Below are positions 1 to 8,299 of a stretch of 64,000 nucleotides of DNA, piece by piece (the first letter of the stretch is position 1; each line of letters begins with the position of its first letter). The position numbers and the translations under genes are program-made. The notes under the pieces were generated by a model. The model did no database searches, was not told the origin of the DNA, and saw nothing but the letters and a program-made list of their open reading frames with translations. The stretch is from Cryptosporangium phraense (GTDB taxonomy: Bacteria; Actinomycetota; Actinomycetes; Mycobacteriales; Cryptosporangiaceae): NCBI RefSeq assembly GCF_006912135.1, contig NZ_VIRS01000030.1:1-64000 (forward strand), written 5' to 3'.

Positions 1-638
1 CGGCGCCCGCGTCCACGGCGCCCGCGTTCACGGCGCCCGCGCCCGCGTCCGCGCTGCCCGCCCTGCTCGCGGTGCCTTTCCTCCTCATGGGCGGATTCGT
101 CGCCACCTACAACTTCCTGACGTACCGCCTCACCGACCCCCCGTTCCACGTCTCCGAAACCGTCGTAGGCGGCGTCTTCCTCACCTACCTGGCCGGAACC
201 CTCGCCTCCGCCCTCGCCGGCCGGGCCGCCGACCGCTGGGGCCGGCCACCCGTCCTCCTGCTCTCGATCGCGCTGATGGCGGCCGGACTCCTCCTCACGC
301 TCCCGCCGTCCCTCCCCGCCGTCGTCGCCGGCCTGCTGGTCTTCACCTCGGGCTTCTTCGGCGCCCACTCGGTGGCCAGCGGCTGGGCCCCGGTGATCAG
401 CCCTCGCCACGGCAGCGCGCTGTACGTCCTGGCCTACTACGCCGGCTCCAGCGTGTTCGGCGCCGCCGTCGGCCTCGGCTGGGCCGCCGGCGGCTGGCCC
501 CTCACGGTCACCGTGATCACCGCGATGATCGCGCTCGCGGCCACCGCGTCCGCCTCGGTAGTGAAGGCGACGCGCCGACGCGGGCGCGGGCCCGCCGCCC
601 GGAGGCGGGCCCACCCCGGGCCTAAGGTGGCCGCATGA
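1..638 (+). CDS. MFS transporter, C-terminal part (5' end outside window)
   Basis: The frame is open from base 3 with no start in view, so the gene begins upstream. The first 23 codons read Ala/Pro/Ser/Thr-rich (APAST-like) and come from an imperfect tandem repeat around 3-50, as expected of the cytoplasmic loop between the two six-helix halves of a major facilitator. The next ~170 residues hold about six hydrophobic helices and the MFS loop signature GRAADRWGRP near codons 70-80, typical of the second half. The tail is Arg-rich and cytoplasmic. The substrate cannot be told. Its stop overlaps the next start in an ATGA arrangement, so the two are co-translated. A GTG at 72 is in frame but would split the protein. 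Confidence 0.85.
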   Translation, partial: APASTAPAFTAPAPASALPALLAVPFLLMGGFVATYNFLTYRLTDPPFHVSETVVGGVFLTYLAGTLASALAGRAADRWGRPPVLLLSIALMAAGLLLTLPPSLPAVVAGLLVFTSGFFGAHSVASGWAPVISPRHGSALYVLAYYAGSSVFGAAVGLGWAAGGWPLTVTVITAMIALAATASASVVKATRRRGRGPAARRRAHPGPKVAA

Positions 639-1414
639 CCAACTCGAACGCCGAAGCGGGCGCGCGGATCGCGGCCCTCCGCGCCTCCCACGACCACTTC
701 CGCGACGTCGCCGGTTCGCTCACGTCGGCCCAGCTCCGCAGCCCGGGCTACCCGTCCGAGTGGACGATCGCCCAGACGATGTCGCACCTGGGATCGGGCG
801 CCGAGATCAACGGCCTGATCTTCGACGCGGGGGTCGCCGGCGAGGCCCCGCCGACCCAGGAGAACTTCCAGGCGATCTGGGCGGTCTGGGACAACAAGGC
901 CCCCGAGGAGCAGGGCCCCGACTCGATCGCCGCCGACGCCGTCCTCGTGCAGAAGTTCGAGTCGCTGACCGATGACCAGCTCTCCACGCTGGAGTTCTCC
1001 AACTGGAGCGGCCCGGTCGACACCGGCACGCTCGCCGCGTTCCGGCTCTCCGAGCACGCGGTGCACGTCTGGGACGTCGAGGTGATGCTCGACCCGTCGG
1101 CGACGATCCTGCCCCAGGCCGTCGAGACGATCCTCGAGATCGCCCGCGGCCTCGTCGGCTTCGCCGGCAAGCCCGGCCCGGCCGGGCTGATCCACGTCAC
1201 GGTCACCGACCCCGACCGCGAGTACGCGCTCACCCTCGGTGAGAAGGTCTCGCTGACCGACTGGGACGGCGGTGACGCGACCGGCGAACTCGGCCTCCCG
1301 GCCGAGGCGTTCCTCCGGTTGCTGTACGGCCGTCTGGACCCGGCCCACAGCCCGTCCGTCACGGCCAAGAACGTCGATCTGGACGCTCTCCGAGCGGTCT
1401 TTCCGGGCTTCTAA
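635..1414 (+). CDS. Maleylpyruvate isomerase / DinB-type mycothiol-dependent family protein
   Basis: The 259-residue protein has an N-terminal four-helix DinB-like domain: WTIAQTMSHL near residues 43-52 with H51, and a second His-containing helix SEHAVHVWDV near 140-150. These supply the metal ligands of the family. The C-terminal half is a beta-rich MDMPI/SCP2-like domain. Relatives use mycothiol as cofactor, in maleylpyruvate isomerisation or in other thiol transfers, and most members have no known substrate. The start overlaps the transporter stop by four bases. No aromatic-degradation genes adjoin it, so a maleylpyruvate role is not implied. Confidence 0.85.
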   Translation: MTNSNAEAGARIAALRASHDHFRDVAGSLTSAQLRSPGYPSEWTIAQTMSHLGSGAEINGLIFDAGVAGEAPPTQENFQAIWAVWDNKAPEEQGPDSIAADAVLVQKFESLTDDQLSTLEFSNWSGPVDTGTLAAFRLSEHAVHVWDVEVMLDPSATILPQAVETILEIARGLVGFAGKPGPAGLIHVTVTDPDREYALTLGEKVSLTDWDGGDATGELGLPAEAFLRLLYGRLDPAHSPSVTAKNVDLDALRAVFPGF

Positions 1415-1488
1415 TCGATCACCGAGACAGAAATCACAAACGGAGGCAGAATTCCCCCAGACACTGGCGTCGAAAGGGATGACTGTCC

Positions 1489-1752
1489 ATGACCTACACC
1501 GACGACTCCGGACGCTGCTGCGGCTGGTACGCGAACGTCGAAGCGGCCCGCACCGCGAAGCAGCTGTACGCGGCGATGGAGCAGGTTCCGTGCGAATCCT
1601 GCAACCGCCACGTCGCGGCCAGCGAGGTCCCGGAGACGTTACGCCCGGTCTGGGAGTACTACTCCACCCAGACCAACCCGCGCCGCATGCCGCGCGCGCT
1701 CGGGTTCTGGCTCTACCGGCACCCGAACACGCCCGTCGTCCAGGCGTCATAG
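1489..1752 (+). CDS. Small four-cysteine hypothetical protein
   Basis: An 87-residue soluble protein of unrecognised family. It has C10-C11 and a C35-x2-C38 pair, which could bind zinc or form a redox pair, followed by an aromatic- and Arg-rich C-terminus. The ATG is preceded by an AAAGGGA-like ribosome site about 15 bases upstream, which is rather far. Codon use follows the host pattern, supporting a real gene. It stands alone, 74 bases after the previous gene and 59 before the DUF4062 gene. Confidence 0.6.
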   Translation: MTYTDDSGRCCGWYANVEAARTAKQLYAAMEQVPCESCNRHVAASEVPETLRPVWEYYSTQTNPRRMPRALGFWLYRHPNTPVVQAS

Positions 1753-1780
1753 CGGCTGCGCCGGGGAGCGTCCCCTCCGT

Positions 1781-1796
1781 ATCGTGATCGCACGAT
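1781..1796. promoter_or_regulatory. Inverted repeat upstream of the DUF4062-LGFP gene
   Basis: ATCGTG and CACGAT form perfect 6-base arms around a 4-base spacer, just ahead of the GGAGAGGGG ribosome site of the gene starting at 1812. It could be an operator or a small leader hairpin. No cognate regulator is adjacent. Confidence 0.3.
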
Positions 1797-1811
1797 CGGA
1801 GAGGGGCGACG

Positions 1812-3629
1812 ATGGCCGGGCGAACCGCGCCCCTGCGGGTCTTCCTGTCGTGCACGAGCGAACTCGCCGCCCCGCGCGGCGAGTCCTTCGTGGACGCGGC
1901 GATTCGCGCGGTCAACCGGGCCGGCCACGCGCCCGACCACATGCAGTGGTTCGGCGCGTCCGCGGACACGCCGGTCGACGAGTCCGAGCGCCGGGTCCGG
2001 GGCAGCAACCTGTTCGTCGGGCTGCTCGGGCACCGGTACGGCACCGAGGTGCCCGACCGCTCCGGCGTGTCCTACACCGAGGCCGAGTTCGACGCGGCCG
2101 TCGAGGCCGGCATCCCGCGGCTGATCTTCCTCCGCGACGGCGTGCCGACCGACGTCGAGCAGCGGCAGGTCGTGTTCCGGGCCAAGGCGTCCGAGGCCGT
2201 CGTCGACCGGTTCGAGACGCCGGGCGAGCTGGAGCTGCGCCTCTTCGCCGCGCTCACGCGTCACGCCGAAGACCACGACGACGCGCTCGTCGACCGGCTC
2301 GTCCGGATCCTGCGGCGCGATCCGGTGCCGGACGCGGCCCGGGCCGTCCGGGCCCTACCGCCCGAGCGCGCGGCCCGCGCGCTGGCCGAGGCCGACGCCC
2401 AGGACGCCGCCGACGTCCTCGGTCACCTCGCGTCGCCCGGGATCATGGCCGGGAGCTGGGCCGGTTCCGCCCTCGCGGCGATGAAGCCCCGCCGGGCCGA
2501 CGCCATCCTCGACCTGGTCGGCGACCGGTTCACCGCCGCCCGCCTCCGGGCCGCACGGCGGGCTGCGACAGCGATCGCCGACGCGTCGGCGAAGTCGGCC
2601 GCCCTCGGCGACGCGACCGAGCCGATGACCGCCGCCGGCCCCTCACCCCGGAACACGCTCGGTTACGTACAGCGGTTCGCGCGCGGCACGATCACCTGGA
2701 CGCCGACCGGCGGTACACGCGTGCTCACCGCCGACATCGCCGACTGCTTCGATCGGCACGGTGGCACGACCGGCGTACTCGGCTTCCCGATCGGCGCGTT
2801 GCAAGCAGTTCCGCATTCGCCGTTCGGCACCCGCGGTGGTTTCCAGGAATTCGAAGGAAACGTCAGCGGAAACGGGGTCGTCCGGCGCACCGAGCATGGA
2901 GCGTTCGCCAGTTGGGGACCACTGGCGGAATATCACCGCTCGACTCCCGGGCTCGGCTTTCCGCTCGGCGATCTGGTCATCGTCCCGGGCTTGGCGAAAC
3001 CCGGCTTCTACCAGGAGTACGAGGCCGGAATCGTCACGTGGACCGATTCCGCAGGTGGCCAGATCCTGCGCGACGAGATCGCCGAGGAACACCTCGGCAA
3101 CGGTGGCGGAATTGTCTTCGCCACCGGGCCGGCTGAGCCGAGCCCGCGCTCACCGCAGGGCACCGACGGAGTGACGCAACGCGTCGAGGTGGCCGACGGC
3201 GCCTACGAGAGGGGGTTCGCCGATCGACTGTTCGCGCCCCGCCCGCAGGTGGTCCGGACGACATCGTCGCTCGAGGTGGACGTCACCGTGCGGCCTGCGG
3301 TGGCGTACTCGTCGGACGTCGGTGGCACCGTCGTTCTGAGCGATCGGGTCGACGAGCGGTACGCCGAGGCCGGCGGCACCGGGGGGCCGCTGGGGTTCCC
3401 GCTCGAGGCGGTCCGTTGGCCCTGGCCCGCCCAGCCGTTCGAGGGCGGGGTGATGTCACGCGAAGGCGTCGTCGTCTCCGGCGCGATCCATTCGCTCCTG
3501 CGCGCCGACCGCGCGCTCGCGGCCCGGCTCGGCGAGCCCGAAGAAAACAAACAGGGCGCGATCCAATTCTTCGCGAACGGCGTGGTCACCATTCGGAACG
3601 GGATCGCCGAACCCTGGGTACGGCCCTAA
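1812..3629 (+). CDS. DUF4062 (TIR-like) - helical - LGFP-repeat fusion protein
   Basis: 605 residues. Residues 8-112 match the DUF4062 type (RVFLSCTSELAAPR, then GSNLFVGLLGHRYG, then SYTEAEFDAA), a flavodoxin-like fold related to TIR and deoxyribosyltransferase-like domains found in NTPase-linked conflict systems. Residues ~155-250 are Ala/Arg/Asp-rich helices with LPPERAARALAEAD, resembling MgtE N-terminal repeats. Residues ~285-605 carry LGFP modules (LGFPIGA ~323, LGFPLGD ~380, LGFPLEA ~527) with intervening tryptophans. LGFP repeats are normally extracellular and wall-associated, yet no signal peptide or membrane helix is visible. The start has a strong ribosome site (GGAGAGGGG). The stop overlaps the convergent kptA stop by three bases. 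The function is unknown; an intracellular sensor/effector is an inference. Confidence 0.8.
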   Translation: MAGRTAPLRVFLSCTSELAAPRGESFVDAAIRAVNRAGHAPDHMQWFGASADTPVDESERRVRGSNLFVGLLGHRYGTEVPDRSGVSYTEAEFDAAVEAGIPRLIFLRDGVPTDVEQRQVVFRAKASEAVVDRFETPGELELRLFAALTRHAEDHDDALVDRLVRILRRDPVPDAARAVRALPPERAARALAEADAQDAADVLGHLASPGIMAGSWAGSALAAMKPRRADAILDLVGDRFTAARLRAARRAATAIADASAKSAALGDATEPMTAAGPSPRNTLGYVQRFARGTITWTPTGGTRVLTADIADCFDRHGGTTGVLGFPIGALQAVPHSPFGTRGGFQEFEGNVSGNGVVRRTEHGAFASWGPLAEYHRSTPGLGFPLGDLVIVPGLAKPGFYQEYEAGIVTWTDSAGGQILRDEIAEEHLGNGGGIVFATGPAEPSPRSPQGTDGVTQRVEVADGAYERGFADRLFAPRPQVVRTTSSLEVDVTVRPAVAYSSDVGGTVVLSDRVDERYAEAGGTGGPLGFPLEAVRWPWPAQPFEGGVMSREGVVVSGAIHSLLRADRALAARLGEPEENKQGAIQFFANGVVTIRNGIAEPWVRP

Positions 3630-4168
3630 CTCTCGCGCAGATACTTCGGCGGCACCGCGTCCACCAGCCACACATTGTTCGCCGACCGGTAGAACGTGTG
3701 GCCGTCCTTTTCCATGGCCGGAGCGTCGATCTCCAGAATGGCCACCGCACCGCGTCGCCGGGCGCCGACCCGCTGGGCGGTCTCGCGGTCGGGGGAGAGG
3801 TGCACGTGGTGCCGCTTCCCCTTGATCAGGCCCTCCGCCCGGATCGACGGCAGCACCGCCGCGCTGGTGCCATGGAACAGCACCCCGGGCGCGGTCGCCG
3901 GCTCCAGCCCGAGCTCCACCGGCACTGAGTGGCCCTGGTTGGCGCGGACCCGCTCGACCCCGTCCGGGCCGACGACTACCGCGAACCGCTGCTTGTCGCT
4001 GGTCTCGACGATCGTGTCGAACACGTCCCGGTCGAGGCGGAGCGCGGTGAGGAACGCCGGTACCGCGACCCAGCCGGCCTCGTCGAGCGTCAGCCCGAAT
4101 TTCCCCGGATCGTGCCGCAAGGCCAGCGACATCCTCTTGCTCAATCCGGTCAGTCGTGATCTTTCCAT
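3626..4168 (-). CDS. kptA: RNA 2'-phosphotransferase (Tpt1/KptA family)
   Basis: 180 residues, the usual bacterial length. It transfers an internal RNA 2'-phosphate to NAD+, giving ADP-ribose 1'',2''-cyclic phosphate and nicotinamide, and may also ADP-ribosylate nucleic acid 5' ends. The family signatures are present in order: SLALRHDP (R18, H19), VRANQGHS (75-81), LFHGT (97-101) and HHVHLS (120-125). Bacteria lack the fungal-type tRNA splicing that makes its classic substrate, so its role is RNA repair or unknown. It is divergent from the P-loop kinase starting 30 bases away and convergent with the DUF4062 gene. Confidence 0.92.
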   Translation of the reverse strand: MERSRLTGLSKRMSLALRHDPGKFGLTLDEAGWVAVPAFLTALRLDRDVFDTIVETSDKQRFAVVVGPDGVERVRANQGHSVPVELGLEPATAPGVLFHGTSAAVLPSIRAEGLIKGKRHHVHLSPDRETAQRVGARRRGAVAILEIDAPAMEKDGHTFYRSANNVWLVDAVPPKYLRES

Positions 4169-4197
4169 GCCACCAATTGTGTTTATGCTGCCGAACC

Positions 4198-4725
4198 ATG
4201 TCGACTCAGATAGCCGTGCTCATGACCGGAGCGCCGGCTACCGGCAAGTCCACCGTCGGGCGCCTGGTCGCCCGGGCGTTGAAGGCCGCGCTGCTCGACC
4301 AGGACGTCATCACCGGTCCACTGGTCGAGGCGATCGGCGCCGACCTCGACGGGCCCTCGGGTCTCGCCCTGCGGCGCGCCCGCTACGAGTCGATCGTCGC
4401 GACGGCCGAGGACTGCCTGGCGGTGGGCGTCTCGGTGGTCCTGGTGGCCCCGTTCACTACCGAGCGCACCGATGTGGATGCTTACCGTCAGCTGGAGGCT
4501 CGGCTCGGCGTGCCGACGACGCTGGTCTGGCTCACCGCCCCGGCCGCCGTGCTCGTCGCCCGGATGACGGCCCGCGGCGCGCTGCGTGACGCCGGCAAGC
4601 TGGCCGACCCCGACGCCTACTTCTCGACCGGCCTGCTGGCCCCGCCGGCCGCGCCGCACGTGGCCGTTGATGCCAGTGTGGACCCCGTGACCCAGCTGGA
4701 AAACATTCTGACGTCACTCCCTTGA
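4198..4725 (+). CDS. P-loop small-molecule or nucleic-acid kinase
   Basis: From the ATG at 4198 it makes about 175 residues. The Walker A motif GAPATGKST lies at residues ~10-18, and VVLVAPF and a C-terminal Arg-containing LID-like segment suggest the AAA_33/gluconate or shikimate kinase-like group. The phosphate acceptor is not evident. An upstream in-frame ATG at 4156 would add Cys-rich residues unlike the family and overlap kptA, so 4198 is preferred. There is almost no leader after the divergent kptA start, so the mRNA may be leaderless. Sharing a promoter region with kptA hints at an RNA-related role, but that is inference. Confidence 0.75.
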   Translation: MSTQIAVLMTGAPATGKSTVGRLVARALKAALLDQDVITGPLVEAIGADLDGPSGLALRRARYESIVATAEDCLAVGVSVVLVAPFTTERTDVDAYRQLEARLGVPTTLVWLTAPAAVLVARMTARGALRDAGKLADPDAYFSTGLLAPPAAPHVAVDASVDPVTQLENILTSLP

Positions 4726-4765
4726 CATCTCCGCGCCACGAAGCGCAGAGTTTCCCCACCTGGTC

Positions 4766-4781
4766 GTGACAACGATTACCT
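4766..4781. promoter_or_regulatory. LacI-family operator, distal copy
   Basis: GTGACAACGATTACCT, an imperfect palindrome centred on CG in LacI/GalR style. It matches the copy at 4833-4848 in 15 of 16 bases and shares the half-site CGATTACCT with the perfect palindrome at 8242-8257. The 67-base centre spacing between the two copies is about six helical turns, compatible with looping. Confidence 0.65.
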
Positions 4782-4832
4782 AGCTCGAACCCCCAGCGTA
4801 CGAATCCCGCTCAGGGAACCGAACGCGAACTC

Positions 4833-4848
4833 GTGACAACGTTTACCT
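4833..4848. promoter_or_regulatory. LacI-family operator, proximal copy
   Basis: GTGACAACGTTTACCT, almost identical to the site at 4766-4781. It lies 25 bases before the PfkB kinase start at 4874 and just upstream of its GAAGGGAG ribosome site. Binding here would block the promoter or early transcription of the sugar operon. The likely ligand-responsive repressor is the LacI protein at 5848-6855. Confidence 0.65.
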
Positions 4849-4873
4849 TCACCGCGGAAGGGAGCTGCCGGCC

Positions 4874-5851
4874 ATGCTCGTCGCCAACCCGAACCTCGCC
4901 ATCGACCGGCTCGTCACGCTGGCCGAGATCGTGCCGGGCGCCGTGATGCGCTCCCGGCGGACCGAGCTCTCCCCGGGCGGCAAGGGCGTGAACGTGGCCC
5001 GGGTGCTCCGCGCCCACGGCGTCGACGTCCCCTTACTGGGGTTGCTGTGCCAGGGGGACGGCGCGCTGCTCGCCGGTCTGCTGGCCGACGAGGGCGCGGA
5101 CCTGGTCGCGGTCGAGACGCCGGGGACGGTCCGGCAGGCCCTGGTGTTCCGGGAGGCCGACGCCGGGCGCATCACGGTCGTCAACGAGCCCGGCGACGCG
5201 GTCCCGGCCGCGGCCTGGCAGTCCTACCTGGACACGGTGGCCGCCCGGCTGAACGCCGGTGACCTGCTGACGGTCTCCGGCAGCCTCCCGACCGGGGTTC
5301 CGGTCGAGGGCTACCGGCAGCTCGTCGAGCTGGCCCACGCCCGCGGGGCGATCATCGTCGTCGACGCGGCCCCGGCGCCGCTGGCGGTCGCGCTGCCGGC
5401 CCACCCCGATGTGGTCTGCCCGAACCTGGAGGAGGCCGAGGCCACGCTCTCCGGTGCGCCGGTCGACGTACTGCCGATCCCGGACGGGGCCGACGTCCGC
5501 GAGCGCGCCGAAGCGGCCGCGCGCGCCCTCGTCGCCGCCGGAGCCCAGCGGGCTGCGGTCACCGCGGGCGCCGCCGGCACCGCGTTCGCGACCGCGACCG
5601 CTCTGACCTGGATCCCCACCGTCCCGGTCGACGTCGTCTCCGCGGTCGGCGCCGGCGACTCGTTCGTCGGCGGGCTCGCGCTCGAGCTGCTCGCCACGAA
5701 TTACGCCGACTGGCGGGCCGCGGCCGTGCGCGGAGTGGCCACCGCCAGCGCGTCCTGCGAAACGCCGCTGGCCGGCGGGGTGGACCCTGCCCGGGCGGAA
5801 CAGCTGCGCGGCAAGATCGAGGCACTCCTCGACGAAGCAGGTGCCGCATGA
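4874..5851 (+). CDS. PfkB-family hexose-phosphate kinase (1-phosphofructokinase/tagatose-6-phosphate kinase type)
   Basis: 325 residues, normal for FruK/LacC. The GGKGVNVAR sugar-binding motif is at 35-43 and the catalytic GAGDSFVGG at 259-267, with D262 as base. In this context it most likely makes a ketohexose 1,6-bisphosphate from the 6-phosphate, feeding the class I aldolase at 8300. It heads the operon, preceded by two LacI-type operators and a GGGAG ribosome site, and its stop overlaps the LacI start by four bases. The sugar is not identified; D-tagatose, D-psicose or a similar ketose is inferred. Confidence 0.88.
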   Translation: MLVANPNLAIDRLVTLAEIVPGAVMRSRRTELSPGGKGVNVARVLRAHGVDVPLLGLLCQGDGALLAGLLADEGADLVAVETPGTVRQALVFREADAGRITVVNEPGDAVPAAAWQSYLDTVAARLNAGDLLTVSGSLPTGVPVEGYRQLVELAHARGAIIVVDAAPAPLAVALPAHPDVVCPNLEEAEATLSGAPVDVLPIPDGADVRERAEAAARALVAAGAQRAAVTAGAAGTAFATATALTWIPTVPVDVVSAVGAGDSFVGGLALELLATNYADWRAAAVRGVATASASCETPLAGGVDPARAEQLRGKIEALLDEAGAA

Positions 5852-6855
5852 ACAAGCCCCAGGTCCGCCTCAAGGACGTCGCGGAACTCGCCGCGACCAG
5901 CACGAAGACCGCCTCCCGGGTGATCAACGGCGACCCCAGGGTCGCCGAGGAGACCCGGGTCCGGATCCTCGCCGCGGTCCGCGAGCTGGGCTACCGGCCC
6001 GACCCGACCGCCCGGTCCCTGCGCAAGGGCACCGACGACACGCTGGGCCTGGTCATCGACTCGATCGCGGACCCGTTCTTCGCCAACATGACCGGCACGA
6101 TCGAGCGGCTGGCCATCGCCCGAGGACTGCGCGTCATGATCGCCAGCACCGGCCGCGACCCGCGGCTGGAGACCACTGTGGTCGACGACCTGCTGGCCCG
6201 TCGCGTCGCCGGGCTCATCGTCGCCCCGACCGCGCCCGACTACGCGCACCTCGCCAACGCGTCCTGCCCGGTGCTGTTCGTCGACCGTCGTCCCGAGGGC
6301 TTCGACGGCGAGACGGTGCTGGTCGACGACAACGGCGGGGCCCGGCAGGCGGTCACCCACCTGGCCGCCCAGGGACACCAGCGGGTCGGGTACGTGGGCG
6401 GCAAGATGGACGTCGCCACCACCCGGAGCCGGCTCCAGGGCTACCGCGACCAGGTGCAGGCGTCCGCGCTGAGCGACGCCGACGAGCTGGTCCGGATCGG
6501 ACGCAACACCGCCGACGAGGGCCGGGCCGCGACCGAGGAACTGCTCGCGCTGCCCGAGCCGCCGACCGCGATCTTCTCGTCGAACACCCGTTGCTCGCTC
6601 GGCGTCGTCGCCGCGCTGCACGCCTGCAACCGCACCGACGTGGCGCTGGTCTGCTTCGGCGACTTCGGCCTGGCCGACGTCCTGCAGCCCGGCGTCACGG
6701 TGATCGACCACGACCCGGGCGCGATCGGGCAGGTGGCGGCCGAGACCATGTTCGACCGCCTGGCCGGGAAGCAGCCTCAGGAGAAGAACGTCATGCTGCC
6801 GTTGCGGCTGGTCATGCGTGGCTCCGGTGAACAACCACCGGCGGTGCGCAGATGA
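5848..6855 (+). CDS. LacI-family transcriptional regulator of the sugar operon
   Basis: 335 residues. The N-terminal helix-turn-helix and hinge run from VRLKDVAELAATS to GYRPDPTARSLRKG (residues ~4-60), followed by a periplasmic-binding-protein-like effector domain. It is sandwiched between PfkB and FGGY kinase genes with ATGA overlaps on both sides, so it is expressed with its targets. The three operator-like sites at 4766, 4833 and 8242 are its probable binding sites, giving autoregulation and coordinated control of the aldolase-transporter half. Confidence 0.92.
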   Translation: MNKPQVRLKDVAELAATSTKTASRVINGDPRVAEETRVRILAAVRELGYRPDPTARSLRKGTDDTLGLVIDSIADPFFANMTGTIERLAIARGLRVMIASTGRDPRLETTVVDDLLARRVAGLIVAPTAPDYAHLANASCPVLFVDRRPEGFDGETVLVDDNGGARQAVTHLAAQGHQRVGYVGGKMDVATTRSRLQGYRDQVQASALSDADELVRIGRNTADEGRAATEELLALPEPPTAIFSSNTRCSLGVVAALHACNRTDVALVCFGDFGLADVLQPGVTVIDHDPGAIGQVAAETMFDRLAGKQPQEKNVMLPLRLVMRGSGEQPPAVRR

Positions 6856-8201
6856 CCGGACTCCTGCTCGGTGTCGACCTCGGCACCTCCGACACGAAGG
6901 TGCTGGTCCTGCGGGCCGACGGCTCGCGGATCGGCACCTGGCGCCGGCCGACGGTCTGGCGCCGGTTACCCGGCCGCCGGGTCGAGACCGAGGCGGCCAC
7001 CCTGCTCGACGGCGTGCTGGGAGTCGTCTCCGACGCGCTGGCCGGCCTCGACGAGCCGGTCACCTCCCTGGGCCTCACCGGGCTGGCCGAGTCCGGCGTC
7101 GTGATCGACGGGGCCGGGCAGCCGGGCTCGCCGGTCATCGCCTGGCACGACCCGCGCGGGGCCGAGCAGCTGGCCCGCACCCCGCGCGAATTCCGGGACG
7201 CGTTCGGAGTCACCACCGGCCTCCCGCTCCACCAGCAGTGGACGATCGCCAAGCTGCTCTGGGCCACCGACAACGGGTTGACGCTGGCCCGAGGATCACG
7301 CTGGCTGAACGTCCCCGAGTACATCGCGTTCGCGCTCGGCGCGGACCCGGTCGCCGAGCCGTCGCTGGCCTCCCGCACCGGGATGCTCGACCTCGAGACC
7401 GGTGGCCCCTGGACGGCCGCGCTCGACCTGCTGGACGTCGGCCCCCGGTTCGTCCCCGAGCGCCGCTACGCCGGTGAGCCGGCCGGGACCGTGCGGAACC
7501 CGGCCGCCCCGAAGCAGCTGCAGGGAGCCACGATCTCGGTCGCCGGACACGACCACCCGGTTGCCGCGTTCGGCGCCGGCGCGGTCGGCCGCGACGACCT
7601 GTTCAACTCGTGCGGCACCGCCGACACGCTGCTCCGCGCGATCCCGCGAGTCGTCACCGCGGCCGAGCGTCGCCTGCTGACGAGCGCCCGGGTCGAGGTC
7701 GGACGCCACATCCTGCCCGGCACGACGCTGGTCAACGCCCCGTCGCGGGCCGGACTCGTCCTCAAGCGGGTCCTGGCCGCGGTCGGCGCGGCCGACCCGG
7801 CCGACCTCGACGCGCACCAGGACGGCGCCGACGCCACCCGGGCCACCGTGACCGGCTCCGACGTCGAAGCCGACGACGTCGTGATCGGACTGCGCGAGGG
7901 CGCCACGCCGATCGACGTCTGGGCGGCCGCGGTCGCGGCCAACGCGGCTTACACCGCCGAGCTGCTGGCCCGGATCGCCCCGGTCGCCGGCCCGTACGGA
8001 CGCGCGGTCGCGGCCGGGGGCTGGCTGCGCCTCGACAGCGTCCGGACCAGCAAGAGCGCGGTGCTGCCGGGGCTGACCGTCAGCACGATCGACCAACCGG
8101 GAGCGTTCGGCGCGGCCGTGCTCGCGGCCTGGGCGGCGGCCGGTAGCCCCGGCACCGTCGCCGAGTTCTCCGACCGGCTGCGAAGGCCGGTACCCGCCTA
8201 G
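6852..8201 (+). CDS. FGGY-family carbohydrate kinase
   Basis: 449 residues, somewhat short for the family (about 490-550). The phosphate-binding LLGVDLGTSDTKVLVL is at residues 4-19; a second-domain ATP-site segment with VAGHDHPVAAFGAG lies near 230-245 and VAAGGWLRLDSV near 383. FGGY kinases phosphorylate free sugars or ketoses on a terminal hydroxyl. Here it is the likely first intracellular step after ABC import, making the sugar phosphate that PfkB phosphorylates again. It is translationally coupled to the LacI gene. The 98-base gap downstream carries the third operator, so the cluster is two transcription units. Confidence 0.88.
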   Translation: MTGLLLGVDLGTSDTKVLVLRADGSRIGTWRRPTVWRRLPGRRVETEAATLLDGVLGVVSDALAGLDEPVTSLGLTGLAESGVVIDGAGQPGSPVIAWHDPRGAEQLARTPREFRDAFGVTTGLPLHQQWTIAKLLWATDNGLTLARGSRWLNVPEYIAFALGADPVAEPSLASRTGMLDLETGGPWTAALDLLDVGPRFVPERRYAGEPAGTVRNPAAPKQLQGATISVAGHDHPVAAFGAGAVGRDDLFNSCGTADTLLRAIPRVVTAAERRLLTSARVEVGRHILPGTTLVNAPSRAGLVLKRVLAAVGAADPADLDAHQDGADATRATVTGSDVEADDVVIGLREGATPIDVWAAAVAANAAYTAELLARIAPVAGPYGRAVAAGGWLRLDSVRTSKSAVLPGLTVSTIDQPGAFGAAVLAAWAAAGSPGTVAEFSDRLRRPVPA

Positions 8202-8241
8202 CACCCCGCCGAACGAGACCCGTACCCCCGTGCGTCCACGA

Positions 8242-8257
8242 AGGTAATCGATTACCT
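8242..8257. promoter_or_regulatory. Perfect 16-bp LacI-type palindromic operator
   Basis: AGGTAATCGATTACCT is a perfect inverted repeat with the central CG of LacI sites, 42 bases upstream of the aldolase ATG. Its right half matches the right halves of the sites at 4766 and 4833. It implies an internal promoter for the aldolase-ABC transporter genes under the same repressor. Confidence 0.75.
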
Positions 8258-8299
8258 CGTCGACCGACGCACAACCCTCAGTACGACGAAGGGAACCCG

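Noticed and set aside
437-2044. Long minus-strand open frame (535 codons) across the DinB-type and DUF4062 genes
   Set aside because: Arg/Gly/Asp-rich shadow translation opposite two well-supported genes; no domain and unnatural composition.
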